NCBI GenBank assembly: GCA_021812385.1
Contig: JAKANO010000022.1
Coordinates: 1-42,610 of the forward strand
Source of the DNA: Pseudomonadota bacterium
Lineage (GTDB): Bacteria > Pseudomonadota > Gammaproteobacteria > Burkholderiales > Thiobacteraceae
Length of the DNA: 42,610 nucleotides
Reading direction: 5' to 3'
The position numbers and the translations under genes were made by a program. Of the stretch, positions 35,516 through 42,610 are shown one piece after another; position 1 is the stretch's first letter, and each line of letters begins with the position of its first letter. The notes under the pieces are model-generated. The model made no database searches. It was not told the origin of the DNA and worked only from the letters and a program-made list of their open reading frames with translations.

Positions 35516-35934
35516 TGGGGGTAGAGATGACTGAAGCTACTGGTGGCATCGACTTCGAAGATGAAGAGTCGGGCGTCGTAAAGAAATTCATGTTCGTCAA
35601 TCGCAAAGCGCCCTACGGGACGATTTATGCGCTTGAGGCATTGGAAGTTGTGTTGATCAGCGCCGCGTTCGATCAAGACGTTAGCCTGGCGTTCCTGGAC
35701 GATGGCGTGTATCAAATCGTTAAAGGCCAGCATACCAAGGCAATCGACGTGAAAAACTTCTCGCCCACCTATCGTGCGCTCGAAGGTTACGACATTGAAA
35801 AGCTTTATGTCGAAAAAGAATCGCTCGATCAACGCGGCCTGACCGAGGCTGACTTGTTGGTGGATGTACAAGTCATGAGCTCGGCGGATATGGCCAAGAT
35901 GATGGCCGAGCAAGACATCGTAATCAGCTTCTAA
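35515..35934 (+). CDS. dsrF: sulfur relay protein DsrF
   Basis: A 139-residue DsrF/TusC homologue with KKFMFVNRKAPYGTIYALEA, the typical N-terminal strand and helix. It has no Cys, as expected because the Cys of DsrF is not needed for sulfur transfer. An inner ATG at 35527 has a GGGGG run before it and is an alternative start. It forms the hexameric DsrEFH complex with its two neighbours. Confidence 0.94.
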   Translation: MGVEMTEATGGIDFEDEESGVVKKFMFVNRKAPYGTIYALEALEVVLISAAFDQDVSLAFLDDGVYQIVKGQHTKAIDVKNFSPTYRALEGYDIEKLYVEKESLDQRGLTEADLLVDVQVMSSADMAKMMAEQDIVISF

Positions 35935-35944
35935 GGGAATCAAG

Positions 35945-36250
35945 ATGCTGCACATCGTAAATAAATCTCCGTTCGAAAACCAGACACTGGATAGCTGTCT
36001 GAGAGTAGCTGGTAACGCCGATGGCGCTGCTATCCTCCTCACAGAAGATGCAGTCTATGCAGCGTCCAAGGGCAATAGCAATGAAAGCAAGATCAAGGCT
36101 GTCATGGGCAAGGTGAAAATTTATGCCCTGTGGCCGGATGTCGAAGCGCGTGGGATGCAAGACCGCGTCATCGAAGGCATTAAAATGGTTGACTACGGTG
36201 GCTTTGTGGATCTGGTCGCGGAACACAGTAACTGCCAATCCTGGCTATAA
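35945..36250 (+). CDS. dsrH: sulfur relay protein DsrH
   Basis: A 101-residue DsrH/TusB homologue. LHIVNKSPFENQTLDSCL holds the conserved Cys (residue 18) that corresponds to Cys20 of the Allochromatium protein; a second Cys lies near the end (SNCQSWL). It completes the DsrEFH sulfur-relay hexamer. It starts ten bases after dsrF with AAGGGAA before it. Confidence 0.95.
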   Translation: MLHIVNKSPFENQTLDSCLRVAGNADGAAILLTEDAVYAASKGNSNESKIKAVMGKVKIYALWPDVEARGMQDRVIEGIKMVDYGGFVDLVAEHSNCQSWL

Positions 36251-36276
36251 TTTTTTAAATTTGAAGGAGCATTACC

Positions 36277-36612
36277 ATGCCAACAATCGAAGTTAACGGC
36301 AAATCCTATGAAACTGATGAAGAAGGCTATCTGATCAATCTGGGCGAATGGAACGAAGATGTCGGCGCCTATCTGGCAATCGAAGAAAAGGTTGAAATGA
36401 CCCCTAGCCACTGGGAAGTAGTTAACTTCCTGCGCGAATACTATAACGACTACCAGATCGCACCGGCCATTCGCGTTTTGACCAAAGCGATCGGTAAAAA
36501 GCTGGGCGCCGAAAAGGGCAACAGCAAGTATCTGTATGAGTTGTTCCCCTACGGCCCAGCCAAGCAAGCATGTAAAATTGCCGGCTTGCCGAAGCCAACT
36601 GGCTGTATCTAA
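36277..36612 (+). CDS. dsrC: sulfur carrier protein DsrC
   Basis: A 111-residue protein with both redox cysteines: Cys99 in AKQACKIAGLPK and the penultimate Cys110 in PTGCI on the flexible C-terminal arm. DsrC carries sulfane sulfur into DsrAB and leaves as a trisulfide or sulfonate form that DsrMKJOP resolves. It has AAGGAG before its ATG and a strong hairpin after it. Contrast with the cysteine-free paralogue at 31253-31585. Confidence 0.98.
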   Translation: MPTIEVNGKSYETDEEGYLINLGEWNEDVGAYLAIEEKVEMTPSHWEVVNFLREYYNDYQIAPAIRVLTKAIGKKLGAEKGNSKYLYELFPYGPAKQACKIAGLPKPTGCI

Positions 36613-36621
36613 GCAAACAGC

Positions 36622-36657
36622 ACGCTACGCCGCTTGTTAAAGCAAGCGGCGTAGCGT
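36622..36657 (+). terminator. strong stem-loop after dsrC (partial terminator or mRNA stabiliser)
   Basis: A perfect 15-bp stem (36622-36636 with 36643-36657) and a six-base TTAAAG loop, followed by TTTGTAC, which is a short U-tract. It separates dsrABEFHC from dsrMKLJOP and could leave more message for the abundant soluble DsrC than for the membrane complex. Confidence 0.65.
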
Positions 36658-36695
36658 TTGTACAAAATAATTATTCGTTATCGATGAGGTAGGTC

Positions 36696-37427
36696 ATGTC
36701 GACATTGACCATTCTATTTGCGTGCATGTTCTATGCCGCCACCGCCATAATGGTGTTGGGCCTTGGCTACAAAATTTACGATTACGCGCGCACACCTGCC
36801 CCGCTCAAAATTCCCACCACACCTGCGCCGACCACGACGACAGGTGTCGCATTTCGCCTATTCCGCGAAGTTGTTTTTTTTGAAAGCTTATTCAAGGCCA
36901 CCAAGTGGACTTGGATTTTTGGCTACGTATTTCACGGCGCACTGGCGCTGGTTCTCCTGCGTCATGTCCGATACTTTCAAGAACCGATCTGGACCATTGT
37001 TGCCCTGGTGCAACCATTTGGCCTGTATGCCGCGTTCGGCATGGTGATCGGCTTGGGCGGCTTATGGGCGCGCCGCTTTCTGGTAGACCGCGTGCGTTAC
37101 ATCTCCACCTTGTCGGATCATTTAATGCTGGCCTTGTTATTAGCCATCGGATTGAGCGGCATGGGCATGAAGTTTGTTGCACATACCGATATCGTCAGTG
37201 TTAAAAATTTCATGCAAGGCTTAATGACCTTCAACATCCAACCCATGCCAGAGGATCCTATCCTGCTCGTGCACTTGACCTTGGTGGCGTGTTTGATGAC
37301 GATTTTCCCCATCAGCAAATTACTGCATATCCCTGGCCTGTTTTTCAGCCCATCGCGTAATCAAGCAGACAACCCTCGCGAACATCGCTATGTCTCCGCC
37401 TGGGCAGCTAAGCTCGAACAAAAATAG
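36696..37427 (+). CDS. dsrM: DsrM, membrane cytochrome b subunit of DsrMKJOP
   Basis: A 243-residue NarI-like membrane protein with about five to six TM helices. The first is an N-terminal helix (LTILFACMFYAATAIMVLGL). His residues in GYVFHGALALVL, LRHVRY, SDHLMLALLL and LVHLTLVA are candidates for two heme b groups. DsrM exchanges electrons with quinones and partners the cytoplasmic DsrK. It begins 38 bp after the dsrC hairpin. Confidence 0.93.
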   Translation: MSTLTILFACMFYAATAIMVLGLGYKIYDYARTPAPLKIPTTPAPTTTTGVAFRLFREVVFFESLFKATKWTWIFGYVFHGALALVLLRHVRYFQEPIWTIVALVQPFGLYAAFGMVIGLGGLWARRFLVDRVRYISTLSDHLMLALLLAIGLSGMGMKFVAHTDIVSVKNFMQGLMTFNIQPMPEDPILLVHLTLVACLMTIFPISKLLHIPGLFFSPSRNQADNPREHRYVSAWAAKLEQK

Positions 37428-37438
37428 GACGATTAAAC

Positions 37439-38971
37439 ATGGCTGCGCCAAAATTCGAGATTCCAACACTCAAGGAAGTATCCGAGGTTCCACGCGTCCA
37501 AGAAGGCGCGATGGCGCACGTACAATCCTTTGTTGCCGCCGCACCGATTCAACAGGCTATCGGTTTCCCCGGCGAACTAGTGGAAAACTGGGAACAAAAA
37601 GCCATCGAGAAGATGGGCGATTTGCTGGGCAAATATCGTTCCTTCAAGGTTTATCTGGATGCCTGCGTGCATTGCGGCGCCTGCACCGACAAATGCCACT
37701 ATTTCCTCGGCACGGGCGATCCCAATAACATGCCGGTGGCACGCCAGGAATTGGTGCGCAAAGTTTATCGCCGGCACTTCACGTTTGCCGGAAAATATTT
37801 TCCCAAGCTGGTTGGCGCAGTCGATCTGACCAAGGACGTACTGGACAAGTGGTACACCTACTACAACCAGTGTTCCGAATGCCGCCGTTGCTCCGTATTC
37901 TGCCCTTACGGCATCGATACCGCGGAAATCACCATGGCCGCCAAGGAAATTCTGGACAGCATCGGCTATGGCCAAAAATACACCAACGAAATCGTTGGCA
38001 AGGTGCAACGCATCGGTAACAACCTGGGCTTGCCTGGCCCCGCCTTGGAAGACACGCTCGAAGGCCTGGAAGAGGACATCGAAGCCGACACCGGAGTTAA
38101 GGTGCGTTTGCCGCTGGATCAAAAAGGCGCGGAAGTGCTGCTGGTGACCCCCAGCGCCGACTTCTTCTCCGAGCCACACGTCGAATCTTTGATCGGTTAT
38201 GCGAAGGTATTTCATGCGGCTGGTGTCAGTTGGACGCTGTCGTCGCACGCTTCGGAAGCCGGCAACTTCGGCTTGTTCATCGGCAACTATGAGACCATGC
38301 GCAACATCGCCTTGCGCATCCGCGAAGCCGCCTTGGAATTGGGTGTCAAGCGCATCATCGTCGGCGAATGCGGCCATGCTTGGCGCGTTGCCTACAGTTT
38401 TTGGAACACCCTGGCAGGTATCGGCGCCGGCGCCAATGATCCGTTCGCCGTTGAGTTGCAGCAGCAACTCGACCCGCGTTACCCGGCGCCGCAACACATT
38501 TGTGAATTCACCTACGATTTGTTGAAGCGTGGAGTGATTAAGGTCGACAAATCGGCCAACGATCATCGCGTCATCACCTATCACGATTCCTGCAACGTCG
38601 CGCGCGCTTCGCGCATGGGCGATATGCCTGGCGGCCAATTCGTGATCCCGCGTGAAGTCATCAAAATGGTGGCGAACAATTTTCAAGACATGGAAGCCGA
38701 TACGATCCATGAAAGCACCTTCTGCTGCGGCGGCGGCGGCGGTTTGCTCACCGATGATCTGATGGAATTACGCGTCAAGGGCGCCCTGCCGCGCATGGAA
38801 GCCTTGAAGCGCGTCGTGGACGGCCAGCAAGTCAATTTCATGGCAACCATATGCGCCATTTGCAAGGCCCAATTCAGCAAAGTTTTACCCTACTACGGCT
38901 TCGATATGGGCATGGTGGGCGGCGTGCATCAACTGGTCAGCACTGCGATCCAGTTGGAGCAAAAAGAATAG
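37439..38971 (+). CDS. dsrK: DsrK, HdrD-like iron-sulfur subunit of DsrMKJOP
   Basis: A 510-residue cytoplasmic protein. Two [4Fe-4S] motifs lie in CVHCGACTDKCHYF and CSECRRCSVFCPYG. The C-terminal half carries CCG-type segments: GECGHAWR, HDSCNVARASRM, CCGGGGGLLTDD and ICAICKAQFSK, which bind a special cluster like that of heterodisulfide reductase HdrD. DsrK is the site where DsrC thiols or trisulfide react. It is 11 bp from dsrM. Confidence 0.96.
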   Translation: MAAPKFEIPTLKEVSEVPRVQEGAMAHVQSFVAAAPIQQAIGFPGELVENWEQKAIEKMGDLLGKYRSFKVYLDACVHCGACTDKCHYFLGTGDPNNMPVARQELVRKVYRRHFTFAGKYFPKLVGAVDLTKDVLDKWYTYYNQCSECRRCSVFCPYGIDTAEITMAAKEILDSIGYGQKYTNEIVGKVQRIGNNLGLPGPALEDTLEGLEEDIEADTGVKVRLPLDQKGAEVLLVTPSADFFSEPHVESLIGYAKVFHAAGVSWTLSSHASEAGNFGLFIGNYETMRNIALRIREAALELGVKRIIVGECGHAWRVAYSFWNTLAGIGAGANDPFAVELQQQLDPRYPAPQHICEFTYDLLKRGVIKVDKSANDHRVITYHDSCNVARASRMGDMPGGQFVIPREVIKMVANNFQDMEADTIHESTFCCGGGGGLLTDDLMELRVKGALPRMEALKRVVDGQQVNFMATICAICKAQFSKVLPYYGFDMGMVGGVHQLVSTAIQLEQKE

Positions 38972-39012
38972 TTTTTGAACTAAACACGTATCACTGTTTA
39001 AGGAGAATTTAG

Positions 39013-40959
39013 ATGGCATCCCCGAATCAACCGAAAACCGAAGGCAAATCCTACCGTCGCTACAAAGATGGCGAAACCGGCGCTCCCGAGTGGTCTGAAT
39101 GGATCTTCGAAGGGGATGAAACCCATAAATGTCCAGAGTATGTTTTGGCAACACCTCCCTGCCAAGGCAGCTGCCCTTCCGGTGAAGACATTCGTGGCTG
39201 GCTGAATATTGTGCGCGGTATTGAAAAGCCCGTGGGTGGCGTGACCTGGCAGGAATATGCTTTCCGTCGTATGACTGCGGCCAATCCCTTCCCATCGGTG
39301 ATGGGCCGTGTTTGCCCGGCCCCTTGTGAAAAAGGTTGTAACCGCAATCAAGTCGAAGACAACGTCGGCATCAACGCCGTTGAGCACTTCATCGGTGAAT
39401 GGGGCATTGCCAACAACATGACCTTCACCTCGACCGCTGCAGAAACCGGCAAAAAAGTCGCCATCATTGGCGGTGGTCCAGCCGGTTTATCCGTCGCCTA
39501 TCAATTGCGCCTCAAAGGCCACGCCTGCACCATATTTGATGAGCATGCGGAGTTGGGCGGCATGATGCGTTACGGTATCCCAGGTTTCCGTACCCCGCGT
39601 AGCGTGTTGGATACCGAAATTAAGCGCATCACCGATCTCGGCGTAGACGTGAAGTTAAAAACCCGCGTTGGCACCGACATCACTCTCGAACAACTTGAAA
39701 AAGACTACGATGCAGTCTTCATGGGCATGGGCGCGCAAAGTGGCCGTCCGCTTCCAGTTGAAGGTTCGGATGCACCTAACTGCGTAACCGCCATGGCCTT
39801 CCTGAAAGCCTTTAACGATGGCCGTCTGCAACACGTCGGCAGCAAAGTCGTCGTCATCGGTGGTGGCGATACCTCGATCGACGTGGCAACTGTTGCACGC
39901 CGCCTCGGCAATATCACCAAGATCAACGAAAGCGACCGTCCCGAGCATGTCATCGCGGGCCATGTCGCCCATGACGTAGCTTCTGTCTCGGCTCGCCAAG
40001 GTGCGGAAGTTGTGCTGATTACCCGCGCTTCGATTGAGAAAATGAACGCAGCCAAGGCCGAAGTAGAACATGCCTTGTCCGAAGGCATTGAAATCCGCGG
40101 CAACCTCACCCCGGTTGCCGTAGTGAAAGGCCCGGATGGCCGTGCCACCGCATTGCGCGTTGCCGAGTTCGATATGGTCAAGAACGACACTGTGATTAGA
40201 CCCGGCACCGAATTCGACATTCCGGCAGACTTGATCGTATCCGCAATCGGCCAAGCGGTAGACTTCACCGGCCTCGAAGGCTTCGACAACGGCAAAGGCT
40301 TGATGAAGGCCGACAAGAACTACCAAGTGCCGAATCGCCCAGGTTTCTTTGTTGGTGGTGACGTATTGCAGCCGCATCTGCTGACCACCGCAATCGGCCA
40401 CGGCTCGATTGCCGCAGATAGCATCGATCACTATCTCAAAGGCAGCGATCTCGACAAGCGTCCAAAAGTTGACGTGCACTTCTTTGACGTGACCCGCAAA
40501 TTGGTTGAAAAAGGTCTGAAAGTTGAAGAGTACAACCACGTACAAACGACCGGCACCGATAGCTCCAACTTTGCGGTACACAATTTTGAAGATCGCTCTT
40601 CAAAATACGTCATCCCGTCGAACGAGCTGTTCCTGGGCCACTTCATGGAAACGCCACGCTTCAAGCGCGTTGAAATCAACCTTTCAGCAGAACAAGCGCT
40701 GGGTAATTTCGAAGAGCGCCTGATGACCTTGTCGGAAAAAGACGTCATTGCTGAAGCCAAGCGTTGCATGAGCTGCGGCCTGTGCTTCGAATGCGACAAC
40801 TGCGTCATCTATTGCCCGCAGACTGCCGTATTCAAGGTCAAGCGCGATAAGCAAGCCACTGGCCGCTACGTCGATACCGACTACGCAAAGTGCATCGGTT
40901 GCCATATTTGCGCCGACGTCTGCCCCACCGGTTACATCAAGATGGGTATGGGTGACTAA
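39013..40959 (+). CDS. dsrL: DsrL, iron-sulfur flavoprotein NAD(P)H oxidoreductase
   Basis: A 648-residue GltD-like protein. N-terminal Cys motifs (CQGSCPSGEDI and CPAPCEKGC), an FAD-binding GGGPAGLSVAY, an NAD(P)-binding VVIGGGDTSIDVA, and FVGGDVLQPHLLTTAIGHG. A C-terminal pair of ferredoxin motifs follows (CMSCGLCFECDNCVIYCP and CIGCHICADVCPTGYI). In oxidative Dsr systems DsrL takes electrons from DsrAB to NAD(P)+. Its presence in the operon supports the sulfur-oxidising direction. AAGGAGA precedes the start. Confidence 0.96.
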   Translation: MASPNQPKTEGKSYRRYKDGETGAPEWSEWIFEGDETHKCPEYVLATPPCQGSCPSGEDIRGWLNIVRGIEKPVGGVTWQEYAFRRMTAANPFPSVMGRVCPAPCEKGCNRNQVEDNVGINAVEHFIGEWGIANNMTFTSTAAETGKKVAIIGGGPAGLSVAYQLRLKGHACTIFDEHAELGGMMRYGIPGFRTPRSVLDTEIKRITDLGVDVKLKTRVGTDITLEQLEKDYDAVFMGMGAQSGRPLPVEGSDAPNCVTAMAFLKAFNDGRLQHVGSKVVVIGGGDTSIDVATVARRLGNITKINESDRPEHVIAGHVAHDVASVSARQGAEVVLITRASIEKMNAAKAEVEHALSEGIEIRGNLTPVAVVKGPDGRATALRVAEFDMVKNDTVIRPGTEFDIPADLIVSAIGQAVDFTGLEGFDNGKGLMKADKNYQVPNRPGFFVGGDVLQPHLLTTAIGHGSIAADSIDHYLKGSDLDKRPKVDVHFFDVTRKLVEKGLKVEEYNHVQTTGTDSSNFAVHNFEDRSSKYVIPSNELFLGHFMETPRFKRVEINLSAEQALGNFEERLMTLSEKDVIAEAKRCMSCGLCFECDNCVIYCPQTAVFKVKRDKQATGRYVDTDYAKCIGCHICADVCPTGYIKMGMGD

Positions 40960-40961
40960 TT

Positions 40962-41417
40962 ATGGTTTGGCTGGCTTCTCATCGTATGTGGAAATGGACT
41001 GTAGGCATTATCGCGGTGTTGTGTTTAAGCATCGCGTATGCCGCGTCCAGCTCGGCGCCAAGTGTCGGCCCCAAAATCGTCATTGATAAAACCCGGAGTG
41101 GCGATCATTGCGTGGAAGACACGGCTTTTATGCGCAAGAACCACATGAAGCTGCTGTTGCACCAGCGTGATGAAACCATGCACAAGGGTATCCGTACCAC
41201 GAAGTACAGCCTGAAAAACTGTATTAGTTGCCACGCCAGTACCAAAGACAACCGCGTGATCGGGGATGATGAGCATTTCTGCCAGGGATGTCATACCTAC
41301 GCTGCCGTGACTTTAGATTGCTGGGAGTGCCACGCCAACAAAGCCAGACCAGCGCCAGCTGCCATCGCTACAACGCTTCCAGCGCCAGCTGAAAGGGTTG
41401 AGGGAGAAAAAAAATGA
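40962..41417 (+). CDS. dsrJ: DsrJ, triheme cytochrome c of DsrMKJOP
   Basis: A 151-residue periplasmic protein with an N-terminal signal-anchor (about residues 9-27). Three heme motifs: CISCH (87-91), CQGCH (107-111) and CWECH (120-124). Cys50 (SGDHCVEDT) matches the unusual Cys that can be the distal ligand of one heme in DsrJ. It starts two bases after the dsrL stop and overlaps dsrO by four (ATGA). Confidence 0.94.
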   Translation: MVWLASHRMWKWTVGIIAVLCLSIAYAASSSAPSVGPKIVIDKTRSGDHCVEDTAFMRKNHMKLLLHQRDETMHKGIRTTKYSLKNCISCHASTKDNRVIGDDEHFCQGCHTYAAVTLDCWECHANKARPAPAAIATTLPAPAERVEGEKK

Positions 41418-42187
41418 GTCAGCCGCAGAATAATGAAAACCAATCTGCACAAGCCGTGGATGAACATCGGCGTAATTTTATCGGTACATCCGCAGCTTTA
41501 GCCACCCTGACTATTGCACCAGGCGTCATGGTTTATGGCCTTGCGCAAAGCAAACCCGCGGATGAACCGGTGAGCAATAAAGTACGCTGGGGCATGCTCA
41601 TTGACTCCAGCAAATGTGCCGATGGTTGTACCGACTGCGTGACCGCCTGCTTCACCGAGAATGGCATCAGCCTACCTTCGACTCCGCCCAAGGAGACCGA
41701 TTCGCAATGGATTCGCAAAGTCGAATTGAAAGACATGCGCACCAGCCGCACCCAATCGTTGCCGGTCATGTGCCAGCATTGCGAAGAGCCTCCCTGCGTG
41801 GATGTATGCCCAACGGGAGCCTCCTTTAAACGTGCGGACGGTATCGTGTTAGTGGACCGCCATATCTGCATCGGCTGTCGCTATTGCATGATGGCCTGCC
41901 CATATAAAGCACGCTCCTTCGTTCATGAGACCTTGACCGATCAAAATCCGGATGTGCCGCGCGGCAAGGGTTGCGTCGAATCGTGCACCATGTGTGTTCA
42001 ACGCGTTGATCAAGGTCTAAATCCGGCATGTGCCGACGCCTGCACAAAGGCAGGTCATCAAGCCATCCTGTTTGGGGATTTGAACGATCCCAATAGTGAA
42101 ATTGCAAAACGTATCGCCTCTAAGGCCACCGTTCAACTGCGCGCTGATTTGGCGCTCAACCCCGGCATTCGTTACGAAGGATTTTAA
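41414..42187 (+). CDS. dsrO: DsrO, periplasmic iron-sulfur protein of DsrMKJOP
   Basis: A 257-residue protein with a Tat signal (RRNFIG at 19-24, then ALATLTIAPGVMVYG). Four ferredoxin-type Cys groups follow: CADGCTDCVTAC, CQHCEEPPCVDVCPTGAS, CIGCRYCMMACPYKA and CVESCTMCVQR with CADAC. It is the NrfC/HmcB-like electron-transfer partner of the quinone-binding DsrP. Confidence 0.95.
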   Translation: MSQPQNNENQSAQAVDEHRRNFIGTSAALATLTIAPGVMVYGLAQSKPADEPVSNKVRWGMLIDSSKCADGCTDCVTACFTENGISLPSTPPKETDSQWIRKVELKDMRTSRTQSLPVMCQHCEEPPCVDVCPTGASFKRADGIVLVDRHICIGCRYCMMACPYKARSFVHETLTDQNPDVPRGKGCVESCTMCVQRVDQGLNPACADACTKAGHQAILFGDLNDPNSEIAKRIASKATVQLRADLALNPGIRYEGF

Positions 42188-42189
42188 GC

Positions 42190-42610
42190 ATGGCCTCTAT
42201 CACCTTCAGTGAGCTCAAGGATACGTCCACACGCTACTGGTTCTTGGCTGGCTTGATCGGCCTCTTCGCCGCACTCGGCCTTGGTTCTGCATACTATATG
42301 GAGCACCATGGCCACATCGTGACCGGCATGAACAACTCCATCGTTTGGGGCATGCCGCATGTGTTCGCGGTGTTCTTAATCGTGGCAGCTTCCGGCGCAC
42401 TGAATGCCGCATCGATTGCCTCGGTCTTCGGCAAGATGGTTTATAAACCCCTGGCGCCACTCTCCGGCTTACTCGCCATCGCCCTGCTCGCGGGTGGTTT
42501 GACCGTACTCATGCTCGACCTGGGACGGCCCGATCGGTTGATCATCGCCATGACCTATTTAAACCCCAAATCGGTGTTCGCCTGGAACGTCCTGCTGTAT
42601 ACCGGCTTCT
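42190..42610 (+). CDS. dsrP: DsrP, NrfD-like membrane subunit (5' part; runs off window)
   Basis: The frame opens with ATG at 42190, two bases after the dsrO stop, and is still open at the window end (140 codons seen). It starts MASITFSELKDTSTRYWF. TM helices follow (FLAGLIGLFAALGLGSAYYM; HVFAVFLIVAASGALNAASI; LLAIALLAGGLTVLMLDLGR), the last with the LDLGRPDR motif typical of NrfD/PsrC proteins. DsrP binds quinone in the membrane arm of DsrMKJOP. Confidence 0.95.
   Translation, partial: MASITFSELKDTSTRYWFLAGLIGLFAALGLGSAYYMEHHGHIVTGMNNSIVWGMPHVFAVFLIVAASGALNAASIASVFGKMVYKPLAPLSGLLAIALLAGGLTVLMLDLGRPDRLIIAMTYLNPKSVFAWNVLLYTGF

Noticed and set aside
37577..38710. Long antisense open frame (377 codons) opposite dsrK
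   Set aside because: dsrK has intact Fe-S motifs and operon spacing. The antisense frame has no family motif and is a by-product of codon bias.
39655..40581. Long antisense open frame (308 codons) opposite dsrL
   Set aside because: Same reason: dsrL is certain and the opposite frame shows no domain.

Overview
The window is a chromosome segment of a motile betaproteobacterium, most likely a Nitrosomonadales-type iron- and/or sulfur-oxidising lithotroph (Gallionellaceae/Sulfuricellaceae-like). This rests on a betaproteobacterial core-gene order (ndk, rlmN, pilF, rodZ, ispG, hisS, yfgM, bamB), a multiheme c-type cytochrome with an outer-membrane barrel protein, and an oxidative-type dsr operon. 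The taxonomic call is inference; no 16S gene is present.

Layout. (1) 1-4590, plus strand: the 3' part of a repeat-built multiheme cytochrome c, a protein with an N-terminal AMIN-like region, TPR-like helices and a C-terminal beta-barrel, and a CcmI/CycH-type cytochrome c maturation factor. Together they look like an extracellular electron-transfer module. (2) 4602-12001, minus strand: the housekeeping run bamB-yfgM-hisS-ispG-rodZ-pilF-rlmN-ndk, with mostly overlapping or abutting ends. (3) 12194-18747: a SPOR protein, tilS, accA, gamma-glutamyltransferase, a small secreted unknown, a chorismate-lyase-like protein and msrA. (4) 18790-26344, plus strand: a signalling block. It holds a STAS anti-anti-sigma factor, a REC-PP2C-HATPase partner-switch regulator, a large hybrid histidine kinase, a REC-HD-GYP phosphodiesterase and a chemotaxis transducer. 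Three well-formed sigma-28 (FliA) promoter candidates lie before the three transcription units, which ties the block to the flagellar regulon. (5) 26439-28762: a glycosyltransferase-like protein, an HPF-cold-shock fusion, a small acidic unknown and the SRP RNA gene. (6) 28846-32243, minus strand: sulfur-linked accessory genes (TauD/TfdA dioxygenase, an all-helical unknown, a two-domain sulfurtransferase, a cysteine-free DsrC paralogue and a stand-alone Cas6/Cmx6-like RAMP protein). (7) 32674-42610, plus strand: dsrABEFHCMKLJO and the start of dsrP.

How the genes work together. The presence of dsrEFH and dsrL shows that the Dsr system runs in the oxidative direction: sulfur is relayed through DsrE/EFH to the DsrC cysteines, DsrAB oxidises it to sulfite, DsrL passes electrons to or from NAD(P)H, and DsrMKJOP links DsrC thiol chemistry to the quinone pool. 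The sulfurtransferase and the minus-strand genes probably assist sulfur handling. The most unusual feature is the Cas6-like gene paired with a cysteine-less DsrC homologue. The pair is divergent from dsrA across a hairpin-rich region, with no CRISPR array or other cas gene in view.
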